Positions 44,646-53,104 of a DNA stretch of 64,000 nt are shown here, piece by piece. This DNA comes from Hirundichthys speculiger (Eukaryota; Chordata; Actinopteri; Beloniformes; Exocoetidae). Position 1 is the stretch's first letter, and each line of letters begins with the position of its first letter. The translations under genes and the position numbers were made by a program. The notes under the pieces were generated by a model, which saw nothing but the letters and a program-made list of their open reading frames with translations, searched no databases and was not told the origin of the DNA. The stretch spans positions 1 through 64,000 of the forward strand of contig JAGFBZ010000183.1 of the NCBI GenBank assembly GCA_018398805.1, written 5' to 3'.

Positions 44646-45964
44646 GGGTGCCCAGAGAAACCTGAGGGGAAGACAATTTTACCCATCCTAACACAACGCC
44701 CTCAAGCGGAACCCACAATAGATGTAACTATATGTAATCAGCATCACCAATTTATGATCGATACGGGAGCTACGTACTCCTGTATAGGCAAAAAAGGAGC
44801 CAATCTTCCCCTCTCAGCGTCAAAGATTCGTACTGTAGGTTTCTCTGGGAAAACACAAATAATACCAATGACCGTGCCTGTTCCGCTGAAAATAGGAGAC
44901 AAAACAATCTACGCTTCCCTGCTATACTCTGCAGATACGCCAATCAATCTCTTGGGAAGAGATGTGCTGTGCCAACTGAATGCAAAAATCAAGTGCACAC
45001 CAGATGGTATCTACTTTGATGTGAATGATGATAAGAATGACAACTTGTCTTTCCCTATGATGTCATTAATAGTACCTACAGGACCACCACGGATTCCCAA
45101 CCATGGTCCCGAGGCTCAAGTGTTCTGGTTGAAGCTGACAACACATGACTCTGTCCTTTACCAGGAATGGGAAGCCTGGCGACCACTGGTAATGAATCAC
45201 TATGACATGGCTAGAGAGCCAACACTTCCACTCCACTGTACCATGTTCTATGACGGTGACCAAACTCACGAGGACTTTGAGACAAACTGGGATGAAAATA
45301 TTAATGGTAAAACCACAGTGATCCAGTATGAGGATATCATAGTAGGACCCCAAGGAGCAGCCGCAGCTGTGAACTTTGCAGACAAGAAAGTTGAGAACTG
45401 GTTCTCAGTTCCCAACTCATCACCGCATGTGACACTGTTAATTGCAGAAGGGTATGAGTCACATGACCTAGGCCCTATGGTGAAAACAGCAAGACAAGTT
45501 GAGAACTGGACTCCCACAGACTGTCCCCAAGTGAGTGTCTCCCCAGATGGACAATTTTTTAAAATCACAAGCCCTCAGCTGATGAAGCAATAGCAGAAAG
45601 GGTTAAGGTACCTAGGGGAAAGGTTAGAAATATGGTAATGACAGATGAACATGCAGCCTTACTAGAAAAAGTCCCAATGCAAGTATGGTCCCAACACAAA
45701 ACAGATGTAGGATTAGTAAAATCAGCTGAACCCCAAAGGTTTTGCATAAAATCAGGTGTCAGATTGCCATACCAAAAACAGCATCCTCTAAAACAAGAAG
45801 CCATAGAAGGCATAAATCCCATCATAACAGGGTTAGTAGAGGCAGGAGTTTTGGTAAAGACGAACAGTGCATTTAACACCCCAATTTTTCCCATTAAGAA
45901 ACCAGGTGGAAATGAGTACAGATTAGTACATGACTTGAGGTTAGTCAATGCAGTAGTTGCTGAA
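44646..45964 (+). pseudogene. pol: ERV pol, copy 1: protease, HxT domain, RT start
   Basis: Pol follows the gag UAG in the same frame. Protease: FMIDTGATYSCIG (catalytic DTG at 44760-44768), then LLGRDVLCQL. Next comes a domain of about 150 residues with two motifs, LHCTMFY (His at 45234-45236) and PHVTLLI (His at 45426-45428), 64 residues apart, preceded by a strand-like QVFWLKL and a helix-like stretch, and followed by HDLGPMVK. A one-base loss near 45578 shifts the frame. RT starts in the next frame (LPYQKQHPLKQEAIEG, PIFPIKKPGGNEYRLVHDL) and is cut at 45964 by the gypsy LTR. The HxT domain is discussed in the findings. Confidence 0.85.
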
Positions 45965-46452
45965 TGTTACGGCCCAGATATAGTGCGGTAGCCTAGTAGA
46001 TGATGGAATGAGGGGAGTAACAAGGCGTGTAGATCAGGCGGCAAGCCGTTTATTAAAGGTAAAGTCAAAATAATAAATATAATGAAATCAAACTTGCTCT
46101 GCAACAAAAAGTCAAGCTCTCACATAGAGCAGCAACAAAAGACACGTTTTTCAACACACAATATGCCACACTAGTTAACAAAGTAGTCCAACACAGTTCA
46201 AACAAATGCCCTCAATGGCGGCAGATCTGTCTGTGGCTGACAGTCTGCCACGACTGCAGTTCTGACAGGTCTTTTATAGAAGGGAGGGTGATGAGAGGAG
46301 GGCCCAGGTGATGGCAACGCCGCTCAGCTGATTCAAGGGGGCGGAGCTTGGTAAGGGAATCCCGGGACGTCACTCCCTCTTCCTGTCCGCAGGCGACAGC
46401 CGGGGATAACCCACAGGACGCACCAAGCCGCCGGCTCTCGTGGTCCGTAACA
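45965..46452 (-). repeat. 3' LTR of the Gmr1-like element
   Basis: 488 bp, TGTTACGG...CCGTAACA. The purine-rich AGTGGGGAGG (minus strand, 46453-46462) directly precedes it on the coding strand as the polypurine tract. No second LTR is present in the window. Confidence 0.9.
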
Positions 46453-46521
46453 CCTCCCCACTTAAGTTTGAAACCCTGGTTTCAGGACAAAAAAACAACC
46501 AACACACAAACCACAGAAATA

Positions 46522-46965
46522 CTATACTCGGGACAACGTGTCCGCAATAATATTTTCGGACCCCTTTTTGTGTTGTATCACCAGATTGTGGTCCTGCACC
46601 CGCAAAGCCCACCTCATGAGCCTCTGGTTATGATTGTACATGCGCGCAAGGAAGGTGATTGGATTGTGGTCGGTGTAAACGACCAATGGCTGATTAGATG
46701 ACCCCACATAGACGTCAAAATGTTGTAGAGCCCATAATAAAGCCAAAGTTTCTTTCTCGATGGTGGAATATTTGAACTGGTGTTTATCAAACTTTCGAGA
46801 GAAGAAACTGACTGGGTGCTCTACCCCATTTGAGTCTTCCTGCAACAAAACCGCACCGGCACCGACAGCGCTAGCATCAACCTCTATCTTGAACGGCTTT
46901 CCAAAGTTGGGGGCAGCGAGAACGGGAGCATGGCAAAGAAGAGTTTTAACGCTCTCAAAATGCAT
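46522..46965 (-). pseudogene. pol: Gypsy RNase H domain
   Basis: One open frame of about 147 codons ending NIIADTLSRV. It carries FKIEVDASAVGAGAVLLQED, STIEKETLALLWALQHFDVY and VVYTDHNPITFLARM, with the acidic RNase H residues in place. A frameshift or stop between 46966 and 47012 separates it from RT. It is the last domain before the polypurine tract, so nothing follows RNase H in this pol. Confidence 0.88.
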
Positions 46966-47012
46966 GCTGGCACTGAGGTGTCCAGGCGAACGGCATTTTG
47001 GGACTGGTGAGA

Positions 47013-48032
47013 CTAGTGAGTGGCTGTGCTTGCGGAGAAGTTTCGGCAGAAAGCCCGGTAGTAACCAGCCATTCCCAAAAACCTGCGAAGCTCACGCCTG
47101 GTGGCAGGAACCGGGAACTCTGTGATGGATCTCACCTTCTCCTCAATAGGTCGAACCTGTCCCCGCCCAACCAGCCGGCCCAAGTATGTCACCGTGCCCC
47201 TCCCAAACTCACACTTGGCCAGGTTGAGAGTGAGGGAAGCGCAGGCGAGACAAGAAAACACTTCTCTTAGGCTGTCGACATGCTCCTGCCAGCCTAGCAG
47301 AGAAAACACAATCAGGTCATCCAAATACGCATTAACGTTAGCCACTCCTGCCAGAACTGTATCCACTAGCCTCTGAAATGTAGCTGGTGCGTTACATAAG
47401 CCGAAGGGCATGACTGTGTACTGCAGGAAATGATGGGGGTGGGTAACGAACGCCGAAATCTCTGACGCGCGCGCCGTCAGAGGCACCTGCCAGTACCCTT
47501 TCAGAAGATCTAATTTCGTTACATATTTGGCAGTACCGAGTGTATCAACACAGTCTTCCATTCGTGGAAGTGGATATGAATCGGGCACAGTCACCGCGTT
47601 TACCTTGCGAAAATCAGTTACAAAGCGCGGGGTGCCATCTGGTTTTCCTTCCAGCAAGCAGGGAGAGCTCCATGCGGAGGAACTGGGCTTAGCCAGCCCG
47701 TTTTGTAAAAGGTATTCACACTCCCTTTTCATCAACTCCCGTTTTTCGGGGTTTACACGGTAGGGATGCTGTTTTATGGGACGCACGTTTTCAACATTAA
47801 TGTCGTGTTCGATTACGGCCGTACGAGAGGGAACGTCACCGAACAGACAGGGGAACTCGGAAATAAGATTAAGAAGATCAACCAATTGGTTTTCCTCCAA
47901 GTGAGGAAGTTTTTCGGGCAACAACTCAATCATGGATGAATTTGGTAAACGCGCCGAAGGAGAGGAAGGGCGCGCTGGCACCCCATCCTCATCTTCTGGG
48001 CCAGAGGTGGCGATGACAGCAGCAGCAACCAC
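47013..48032 (-). pseudogene. pol: Gypsy reverse transcriptase
   Basis: Open for about 339 codons. Motifs in order: RPIKQHPYRVNPEKRELM, SSAWSSPCLLEGKPDGTPRF, FRKVNAVTVPDSYPLPRM, VTKLDLLKGYWQVPL (first Asp), YTVMPFGLCNAPATFQ, AYLDDLIVFS (catalytic DD) and LRRFLGMAGYYRAFCRNF. All RT motifs are intact. The stretch just upstream (48032-48150) is a linker from the integrase end, with AYHSRDD-like wording, supporting a continuous polyprotein integrase-RT. Confidence 0.9.
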
Positions 48033-48169
48033 CCGCTGAAGTCACAACACAGGCAATCATCCCGAGAATGATAGGTTTCAACATTTAATGTGACACACTC
48101 TGCTTTTGCGCACGCGATCGGGGTGTTCACAACATAGTCCGTATCACTAAGCACTCGTTTTTATAACGT

Positions 48170-49080
48170 ATGGTCGGAGAAAGCGCTGACAGCGAGGAAC
48201 CGGGGTCGGTAGTAAATGAGGACTTTATCTCCGACCTCAAATCTACGAGCCACAGCGGACTTGTCGAATCGGTTTTTCATCTCCAATTGGGTAGATGAAA
48301 AGCGCTTTCGAGCGAGGGCACGCGCATGTGTAATCGGTCACGAACCTGACTAACATAGTCTAGCCACGTTTTTCTAGATGCTCAGAGGAAAAAAAATGCT
48401 TTTAGAGCGCGCAAGGGACCGCGCAAAGTATGCCCAAACACAAGCTCAGCTGGACTGAACCCAGGAGTCTTGAATGGATTCGCGTGCAGCAAAGAGAACA
48501 AATGGTATTCCCTCATCCCAGCTACGACCCGATTCCAAACAGTATTTGCCAGCATTGATTGAGAGTCTGGTGCCACCTCTCAGAGCACCCTGTGACTCTG
48601 GATGGTACGCGCTGGAGACGCGTGCCGGATGTTAAGCGTTTTAAGAAACCTGTACAAACACCTGGACTTAAATTAGTACCTTGGTCGTTTGTATAGTCTT
48701 TGGCAGGGCCGAAAAGTACAAAAGAACTTCGTCAGGGCGCGCACCACAGATCTAGCAGTGATGTTACTCAGGGCACCGCTTCAGGGAAGCGAGTGCGGCG
48801 CACATGATTAAGAAGGTACTGGTTACCTACTCGTTCTGGGTAGTGGACCCACGCAGTCGACTATGACACGCTCAACGGTCCCCTACAGTGGTTATGGGAT
48901 GCAACGGAGCCGGTGGGATGACCTGATTGGGCTTTCCTGCCAATTGACAAACGTGACAGAGCGACAGTGAGCGGCGACGTCAGCCTTTAGACCTGGCCGA
49001 AAAAAGGTTTCAACACAGATTGTATGTTTTGCGAACTCCCAGATGTCCATCCATCGTCCTCGTGAGCTAAACACAACACC
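48170..49080 (-). pseudogene. pol: Gypsy integrase, frameshifted, upstream of RT
   Basis: Pieces in several frames. 48890-49080: integrase zinc-binding region (HLGVRKTY and HVCQLAGKPNQVIP wording, split over two frames). 48382-48576: core end with TVWNRVVAGMREYH and GFSPAELVFGHTLRGPLRAL. 48170-48270: C-terminal ARRFEVGDKVLIYYRP. The D,D region between is heavily damaged. Base quality may contribute: frameshifts are much denser at 48000-50500 than in RT. Confidence 0.75.
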
Positions 49081-49099
49081 TGCTCACGTAAACAGACAG

Positions 49100-50517
49100 G
49101 AACAACAATCTGCCTTACAACGCACCAATCCTTTTTTCACCAGGGAGGGACCACTTTACCTGAATCCCTCTTCCGTGTAGTAACACGGGTGATCAGAGTC
49201 CGTTCTGTCCTCACCACCGTGCGAAACACGCCAGGCTTTGTCCTCTTTTTGGCAGCAGCGAGCGCTCTCCGTCACTGGTAACAAGACGGGGCGATCTGAA
49301 GGATAAACGCGGAGCCGCTTACCTTCTCCGCTTTGTGCACTGGAGGAGATTCCAGATCGTCTGCTCTGAAAGAACAGGCATCAACACAGTTAATAAATCC
49401 ACACGCTAGAGTCACCAGTCTCCTGGCTTTTCCGAGCCTGTGCGCGCGTAATGGCGCAGGAGGATCAGGCGGGTCTGCGTAATATCAGATTCACAGCAGG
49501 CGCAGCGTCCAGCACTTCGAGCACGGGCTCAACTTGCCACCGCTATGTCGTTCCCCACAGCATGGATTCCCCCGGATCGGCAGGGCTGGACAACGCTACT
49601 GGAAAACGCTCACTTCCAGGCTAGAACGTAAATGAATCATGTGGACCGACGCGTGCATACCCCATCTCCACACCACGCACGGGTACTGTAGCCGCAGGCG
49701 GACGCATAGGAGAAAGGTATGAGCTAGAAAGAATCACAGACTGGGAACATGCATGTCCCGCAATTTGATAGAATGCCGATCGCCTGGCTTCCTGTCTGGA
49801 CACCCAACCTTGTGAAATGAATGGCCTGAAGCCGGATCACAGCAATCCTCACGCCGGGGAGAACTGCTTCACCAGAGCCGGTGTTGATTAGCCCTACCCC
49901 TTAGGTTTGGTGCCTGCGCTGACGGTGCCGGTCGTTCTGTTTTTGCCGGCTAAAATCCGAACAATCCGCAATGAGATGACCGGCTTCAGACAGAAAAAAA
50001 CAACGCTCGTCGGAACCGCAGCGGCCTCGGCTAAAGGTGCGCGGCGCAACAGGTGCAGATCGGGGTCGGTCAGAGGAGCTACATAGGTAGAAGGAGCAAT
50101 CCGGTGAGTCACACATACTCGTCTGCCAGGACAGCAGCAGAAGACAAAGAGGTTATCTTTTGTTCATTAAAATAGATTAACATGCGCTCCCGGAAGACTT
50201 CTTGAACTCCTCCACCAGGATATTCTCGGAGCGCATGAAAATCAGAACCCCCAGGCCTCACCAGCGATCAAAAGATTCCCTTATCTCTGGCAAACTCCAC
50301 ATTGTCTGGGGGAACTCTTCGGTGGGCTCTAAAACTTCTGCCTGTAAGCCTCAGGGAACCGCTCATGGCTCGCAAGACGCGGTTTCAGCTTTTTATAATT
50401 CTGGGCTATCTTCTAAGGAGAGTCAGACACAACCTCCAGGGCTTTGCCATGTAATTTGCTCTGCAGCAGCACAGACCAGATTCCTATGGGCCATTTTAAA
50501 GCGGCTGCTAAACGCTC
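49100..50517 (-). pseudogene. gag: Gypsy gag and protease region, heavily decayed
   Basis: Near 50517-50420 the strand reads ERLAAALKWPIGIWSVLLQS, the core of fish gypsy gag. At 49940-50010 a zinc-knuckle remnant reads CFFLSEAGHLIADC, in which the second Cys is replaced. A protease could not be outlined at 49100-49850. Frame changes are frequent. Confidence 0.6.
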
Positions 50518-50518
50518 N
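50518..50518. other. Unresolved base (N)
   Basis: The only ambiguous base in the window. It lies exactly where gypsy gag ends and a different element's integrase starts, so the junction could be an assembly join. Confidence 0.95.
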
Positions 50519-50736
50519 GGACGTGAGACAAAAACTCTGTTTCTCGGAAAATGTATCCGGCTGGTTTTGTGAAGTGTATAAGTATCTTGTTCGGATAAAA
50601 AATCTTTCACATTTTCCAGCTTGACTGACTCACCCATTTCATCTTGCAGCCCCCAACGGAGTCGTTCTACACCACCAAAACTGCCCGGATGAGCCGGATC
50701 GTAATAGACTCGTTTCATCAAGTGTTTCACTGACAT
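50519..50736 (-). pseudogene. Polinton-type integrase, N-terminal piece
   Basis: From the ATG at 50736 the frame is open for 72 codons to the N: VYYDPAHPGSFGGVERLRWG and FLSEQDTYTLHKTSRIHF, PRNRVFVS. This is the N-terminal region (before the catalytic core) of the retroviral-type integrases of Polintons/adintoviruses and their relatives such as Ginger-type transposases. The D,D,E core is missing from the window. Beyond the N the frame continues only into gypsy gag, so this is a broken gene, not a fusion. Confidence 0.65.
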
Positions 50737-50879
50737 GCTGACACACAAATGAGGACAAAGTACTTAGTTGAAGTTTTTTATTCACCATCAGTATGAGTAA
50801 ACAACAGTGTTTCAAAACTAATAACGTTATATAGAAAAAAATCCGAATCCGAAAAAACTAACAACACTATATAGAAAAC

Positions 50880-51115
50880 AGTATAAAACTAACATGAGTA
50901 AATAAAAAATCACAACAATGGTATTTTAAAACATGAGTCAATATAAAAACACGAGTAAATAAAAAAATCACACAAGACTAACTACAATGTTTTTAAAAAC
51001 ATGAGTCAATATAAAAACACGAGTAGATAAAAAATCACAACAACAGTATTTTAAAACATGAGTCAATATAAAAACACTAGTAAATAAAAAATCACAACAA
51101 CAGTATTTTAAAACA
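50880..51115. repeat. 57-bp tandem repeat, about four copies
   Basis: Units share CATGAGTCAATATAAAAACA and AAATAAAAAATCACAACAAC. AT-rich, located between the 225-aa ORF and the integrase. It contains many stop codons in all frames and AATAAA words on the plus strand, so it is a spacer. Confidence 0.88.
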
Positions 51116-51258
51116 TGTACACTTTTTCTTATTATGAAAAAGAGGTTCCTTCTTGTTTTTTTTTGTATGTGTTTTTCGTTGTTCCCTCTCGGGTATCGTT
51201 AAAATATAAAAAACAGTAGTACTAGCATGTAGAAATCTATTCAACACACTCTCTGAAA

Positions 51259-51933
51259 CTAATCAGCGCACTCCCAGAATCTAAACAGAGTTGAAAGTTT
51301 GTTTCTGTAGGACTCATCACTCAGAAAGTTGTTATCCTCCTCCTCCTCCTTCTCTTTTGAGCAACGTACCTTTGACATTTGAGTTTCTACAATTTTTGAA
51401 ATTCTTGAATCCTCCACATGGATGTTATACTGCGATAAGAAGTGACTTATCCCTGGAATTAGATGAGGGTTGAAGAGTCGCTCTTTCAAGGCCTCAGCAT
51501 GTTTATCCAAAAAGTCTTCTGCCATGACATCCAGACACTCATGCTGCCTCTGACTTGGATGGTCAACTATGCAACCGTAGCATTCCTGTTTCCGGGTCAT
51601 GTTGAGAACGTGATTGAATAGAAAGTTAAATGCACCTTTCACCAGTTTCTGGATCAAACTTGACATCAACCCATCCACCGTACTTTCATCCACGGGTGAA
51701 GGAGGGGTTGGACTCTCCGGTGTATCAGGTAGAGAAGGCAAGGTCGGGGGTGATCCATCCGTCTCCAGCGTCGGAGACTCAGGCTCCTGACTCGGGGGAC
51801 GATCAGCCACCAACTCGGGTATAGGCTCCAGCGTAGGCTCGTGCGAGATCATCTTGTCCGCCGACAATCCTGGGATGTGCTCCGGGGTCATGATTAAACG
51901 CCTGCGGGCGTTCAGACGAGTCATTGCCAGCAT
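51259..51933 (-). CDS. Unrecognised 224-aa ORF of the Polinton-like fragment
   Basis: ATG at 51933, stop at 51259-51261, no interruption. The first 100 residues are Pro/Ser/Glu-rich and look disordered (PPTLPSLPDTPESPTPPSPV). Then a folded-looking part begins: DGLMSSLIQKLVKGAFNFLF, a Cys/His cluster CYGCIVDHPSQRQHECL that could bind zinc (C-x2-C-x4-H-x5-H-x-C), then helices to an acidic stretch (KEKEEEEDNN) and a hydrophobic end. I do not recognise the family. Intact length and the ordered metal-site pattern argue for a real viral-type gene. Position after GC-box-like repeats suggests its own promoter. Confidence 0.6.
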   Translation of the reverse strand: MLAMTRLNARRRLIMTPEHIPGLSADKMISHEPTLEPIPELVADRPPSQEPESPTLETDGSPPTLPSLPDTPESPTPPSPVDESTVDGLMSSLIQKLVKGAFNFLFNHVLNMTRKQECYGCIVDHPSQRQHECLDVMAEDFLDKHAEALKERLFNPHLIPGISHFLSQYNIHVEDSRISKIVETQMSKVRCSKEKEEEEDNNFLSDESYRNKLSTLFRFWECAD

Positions 51934-52019
51934 GGTTTCTTCCTCGGGTCTTCAAATGGCTTCAGGACTTTAAAAAAGGCTGTAGAGTTTCAATGGTCTG
52001 GGAGGAGGGGAGGAAAAAG

Positions 52020-52170
52020 ACCCTCTTTTAAACAGTTTTCGTAAGTGGGAGTGGCAAAGGCGTAGCAAGTGGGAGTGGTAAAGGCGTGGCGAGTGGGTGT
52101 GGTGAAACCCTAACGAATGGGATTGGTTAGGGTCTGACAAGGGGTGTGGTCAAGGGGCGGTCTAGAAGGA
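52020..52170 (-). promoter_or_regulatory. 24-bp repeats and TATA-like box before the 224-aa ORF
   Basis: Five degenerate 24-bp units on the plus strand: AAGTGGGAGTGGCAAAGGCG, then forms with GGTGTGGT and GGGGCGGTC. They are GT/CACCC and GC-box-like words that Sp1/KLF proteins bind. TTTAAAAG on the minus strand near 52027-52034 may be the TATA element, about 100 bp before the ATG. Confidence 0.5.
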
Positions 52171-52225
52171 ACGCTCGTGCCTCATCACAAGAGCGTTATC
52201 CCATTTGCGGCAGGCAACGAAGAGG

Positions 52226-52783
52226 TCAGTAACTTTTTCGGAAATTTCCTTCATCTTCACACACCAGGCAAGCAGAGGAATAGCCAGCAGAGTACGGAAG
52301 ACACTGCATTCTGAATTGAAAAGATCCAGGATAAAGTACTCTGCACCAGTATTGTATGTAGCACGGAAAAACCATCTGTCGGTGCCCTGAGGTTTTTGTG
52401 AGCCATACAGCCTTAAACAATGTTTCAGCTTGAGAGCACCGAAGCTTTACAAGATTCTCAGGATTCACCATGCTCAGAACACCCCAATCGTTGGAGGATA
52501 AGACTGCTACATTTTTTCCAGGTAGTTCTCCTTCTCCTTCTTCTCGCTGCGAAAGACTCAGTTCCCCAGTCTCGTAGTTGAACATGTACCCCCAGCTACC
52601 ACGTAATCCATAGGGCTCCAAGGACCATTCCTCCTGCAGACATCCCGGTGGTGGTGCCTGAACTCTCCTTATATACAACACAGTTTTCTCGCTAAGATCC
52701 TCATCAGAATCCTTGTCTTGTATAATTGTTACTGGTGTCTCGCTAATGATCCGCATTAGAGGATAACGCATTGGAGCAGACAT
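52226..52783 (-). CDS. Unrecognised 185-aa ORF of the Polinton-like fragment
   Basis: I take the ATG at 52783 (MSAPMRYPLMRIISETPVTI) as start; upstream codons in frame have no ATG. Stop at 52226-52228. The protein is compact, rich in aromatic and Cys residues: LYIRRVQAPPPGCLQEEW, GLRGSWGYMFNYETGELSLS, NDWGVLSMVNPENLVKLRCS and VLYPGSFQFRMQCLPYSAGY. No known motif found. It reads as a soluble globular protein. It has no frameshift although neighbouring gypsy and ERV genes are broken. A TATA-like TATATATAG lies about 55-65 bp upstream (52838-52846, minus). Confidence 0.6.
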   Translation of the reverse strand: MSAPMRYPLMRIISETPVTIIQDKDSDEDLSEKTVLYIRRVQAPPPGCLQEEWSLEPYGLRGSWGYMFNYETGELSLSQREEGEGELPGKNVAVLSSNDWGVLSMVNPENLVKLRCSQAETLFKAVWLTKTSGHRQMVFPCYIQYWCRVLYPGSFQFRMQCLPYSAGYSSACLVCEDEGNFRKSY

Positions 52784-52837
52784 GGTAAGTGTATAATGTA
52801 ACACTCTTCTGCATGTTTTTTCAAATAAGATGTGACT

Positions 52838-53014
52838 GCTATATATATCTTTTAAAGAGATAAAAGGTGAGGGGTGTAGGTATGGACATTTTGAACACAA
52901 TGATTGATTAAAACAGATGTCCTAAAATTCTGAACTTACTATATAAGGTGTGATACTATTTTTAGCAACTCGTAAAATACAGAACGGGCCATATAGGGCC
53001 ATACCATATATGGA
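52838..53014 (-). promoter_or_regulatory. TATA-like box and CArG box
   Basis: TATATATAG (minus, 52838-52846) and a perfect CArG box CCATATATGG (53005-53014), with the related CCATATAGGG a few bases away. CArG boxes bind serum response factor. Upstream of the 185-aa ORF. Confidence 0.45.
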
Positions 53015-53104
53015 TTGTGCATGTGTCAGCATGGGGGGGGGGGGGGGGTGACAGCTGTCAAGGTCGTAAAACTGTCAGATGTGATGGTATGTATATAATA
53101 TAAT

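Larger units (their letters stand above)
38429..45964 (+). mobile_element. Endogenous retrovirus, copy 1 (5' LTR to RT start)
   Basis: 5' LTR, primer-binding site, leader, gag, protease, an extra domain and the start of RT, all plus strand. It is cut at 45964 by a minus-strand gypsy LTR. A LINE interrupts gag and there are small frameshifts, so it is inactive. A UAG between gag and pol in one frame, a single CCHC knuckle and the pol type of copy 2 place it near gamma/epsilon-like retroviruses. Its sequence overlaps copy 2 from protease to RT, so the two are separate copies. Confidence 0.88.
45965..50517 (-). mobile_element. Gmr1-like Ty3/gypsy element, 5' LTR missing
   Basis: Minus strand. 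From its 3' side: LTR 45965-46452, RNase H 46522-46965, RT 47013-48032, integrase about 48170-49080, gag about 49880-50517. Integrase therefore lies upstream of RT, which is the Ty1/copia order and is known among Ty3/gypsy elements in the Gmr1-like group. It inserted after GCTGAA in ERV copy 1. Its 5' end is missing: gag stops at the N at 50518 and another element follows. Confidence 0.85.
50519..53034 (-). mobile_element. Polinton/adintovirus-like fragment
   Basis: On the minus strand, in order: a promoter-like region, ORF of 185 aa, promoter-like repeats, ORF of 225 aa, tandem repeats, then the N-terminus of a Polinton-type integrase cut at the N. The integrase is the basis of the assignment; the two ORFs are placed in the same element only because of strand and position. 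CATGCTGACACA at 50734-50745 recurs inverted at 53023-53034 near the other edge, a possible terminal repeat. Capsid and PolB genes are not present. Confidence 0.55.

Noticed and set aside
50413..50748. Fusion of an integrase to a gypsy gag protein
   Set aside because: The apparent fusion crosses the N at 50518 and joins unrelated parts; a junction or assembly scar is simpler.
45965..53100. A second LTR for the Gmr1-like element to the right
   Set aside because: No second copy of TGTTACGG...CCGTAACA was seen up to the ERV copy 2; the 5' end is missing.
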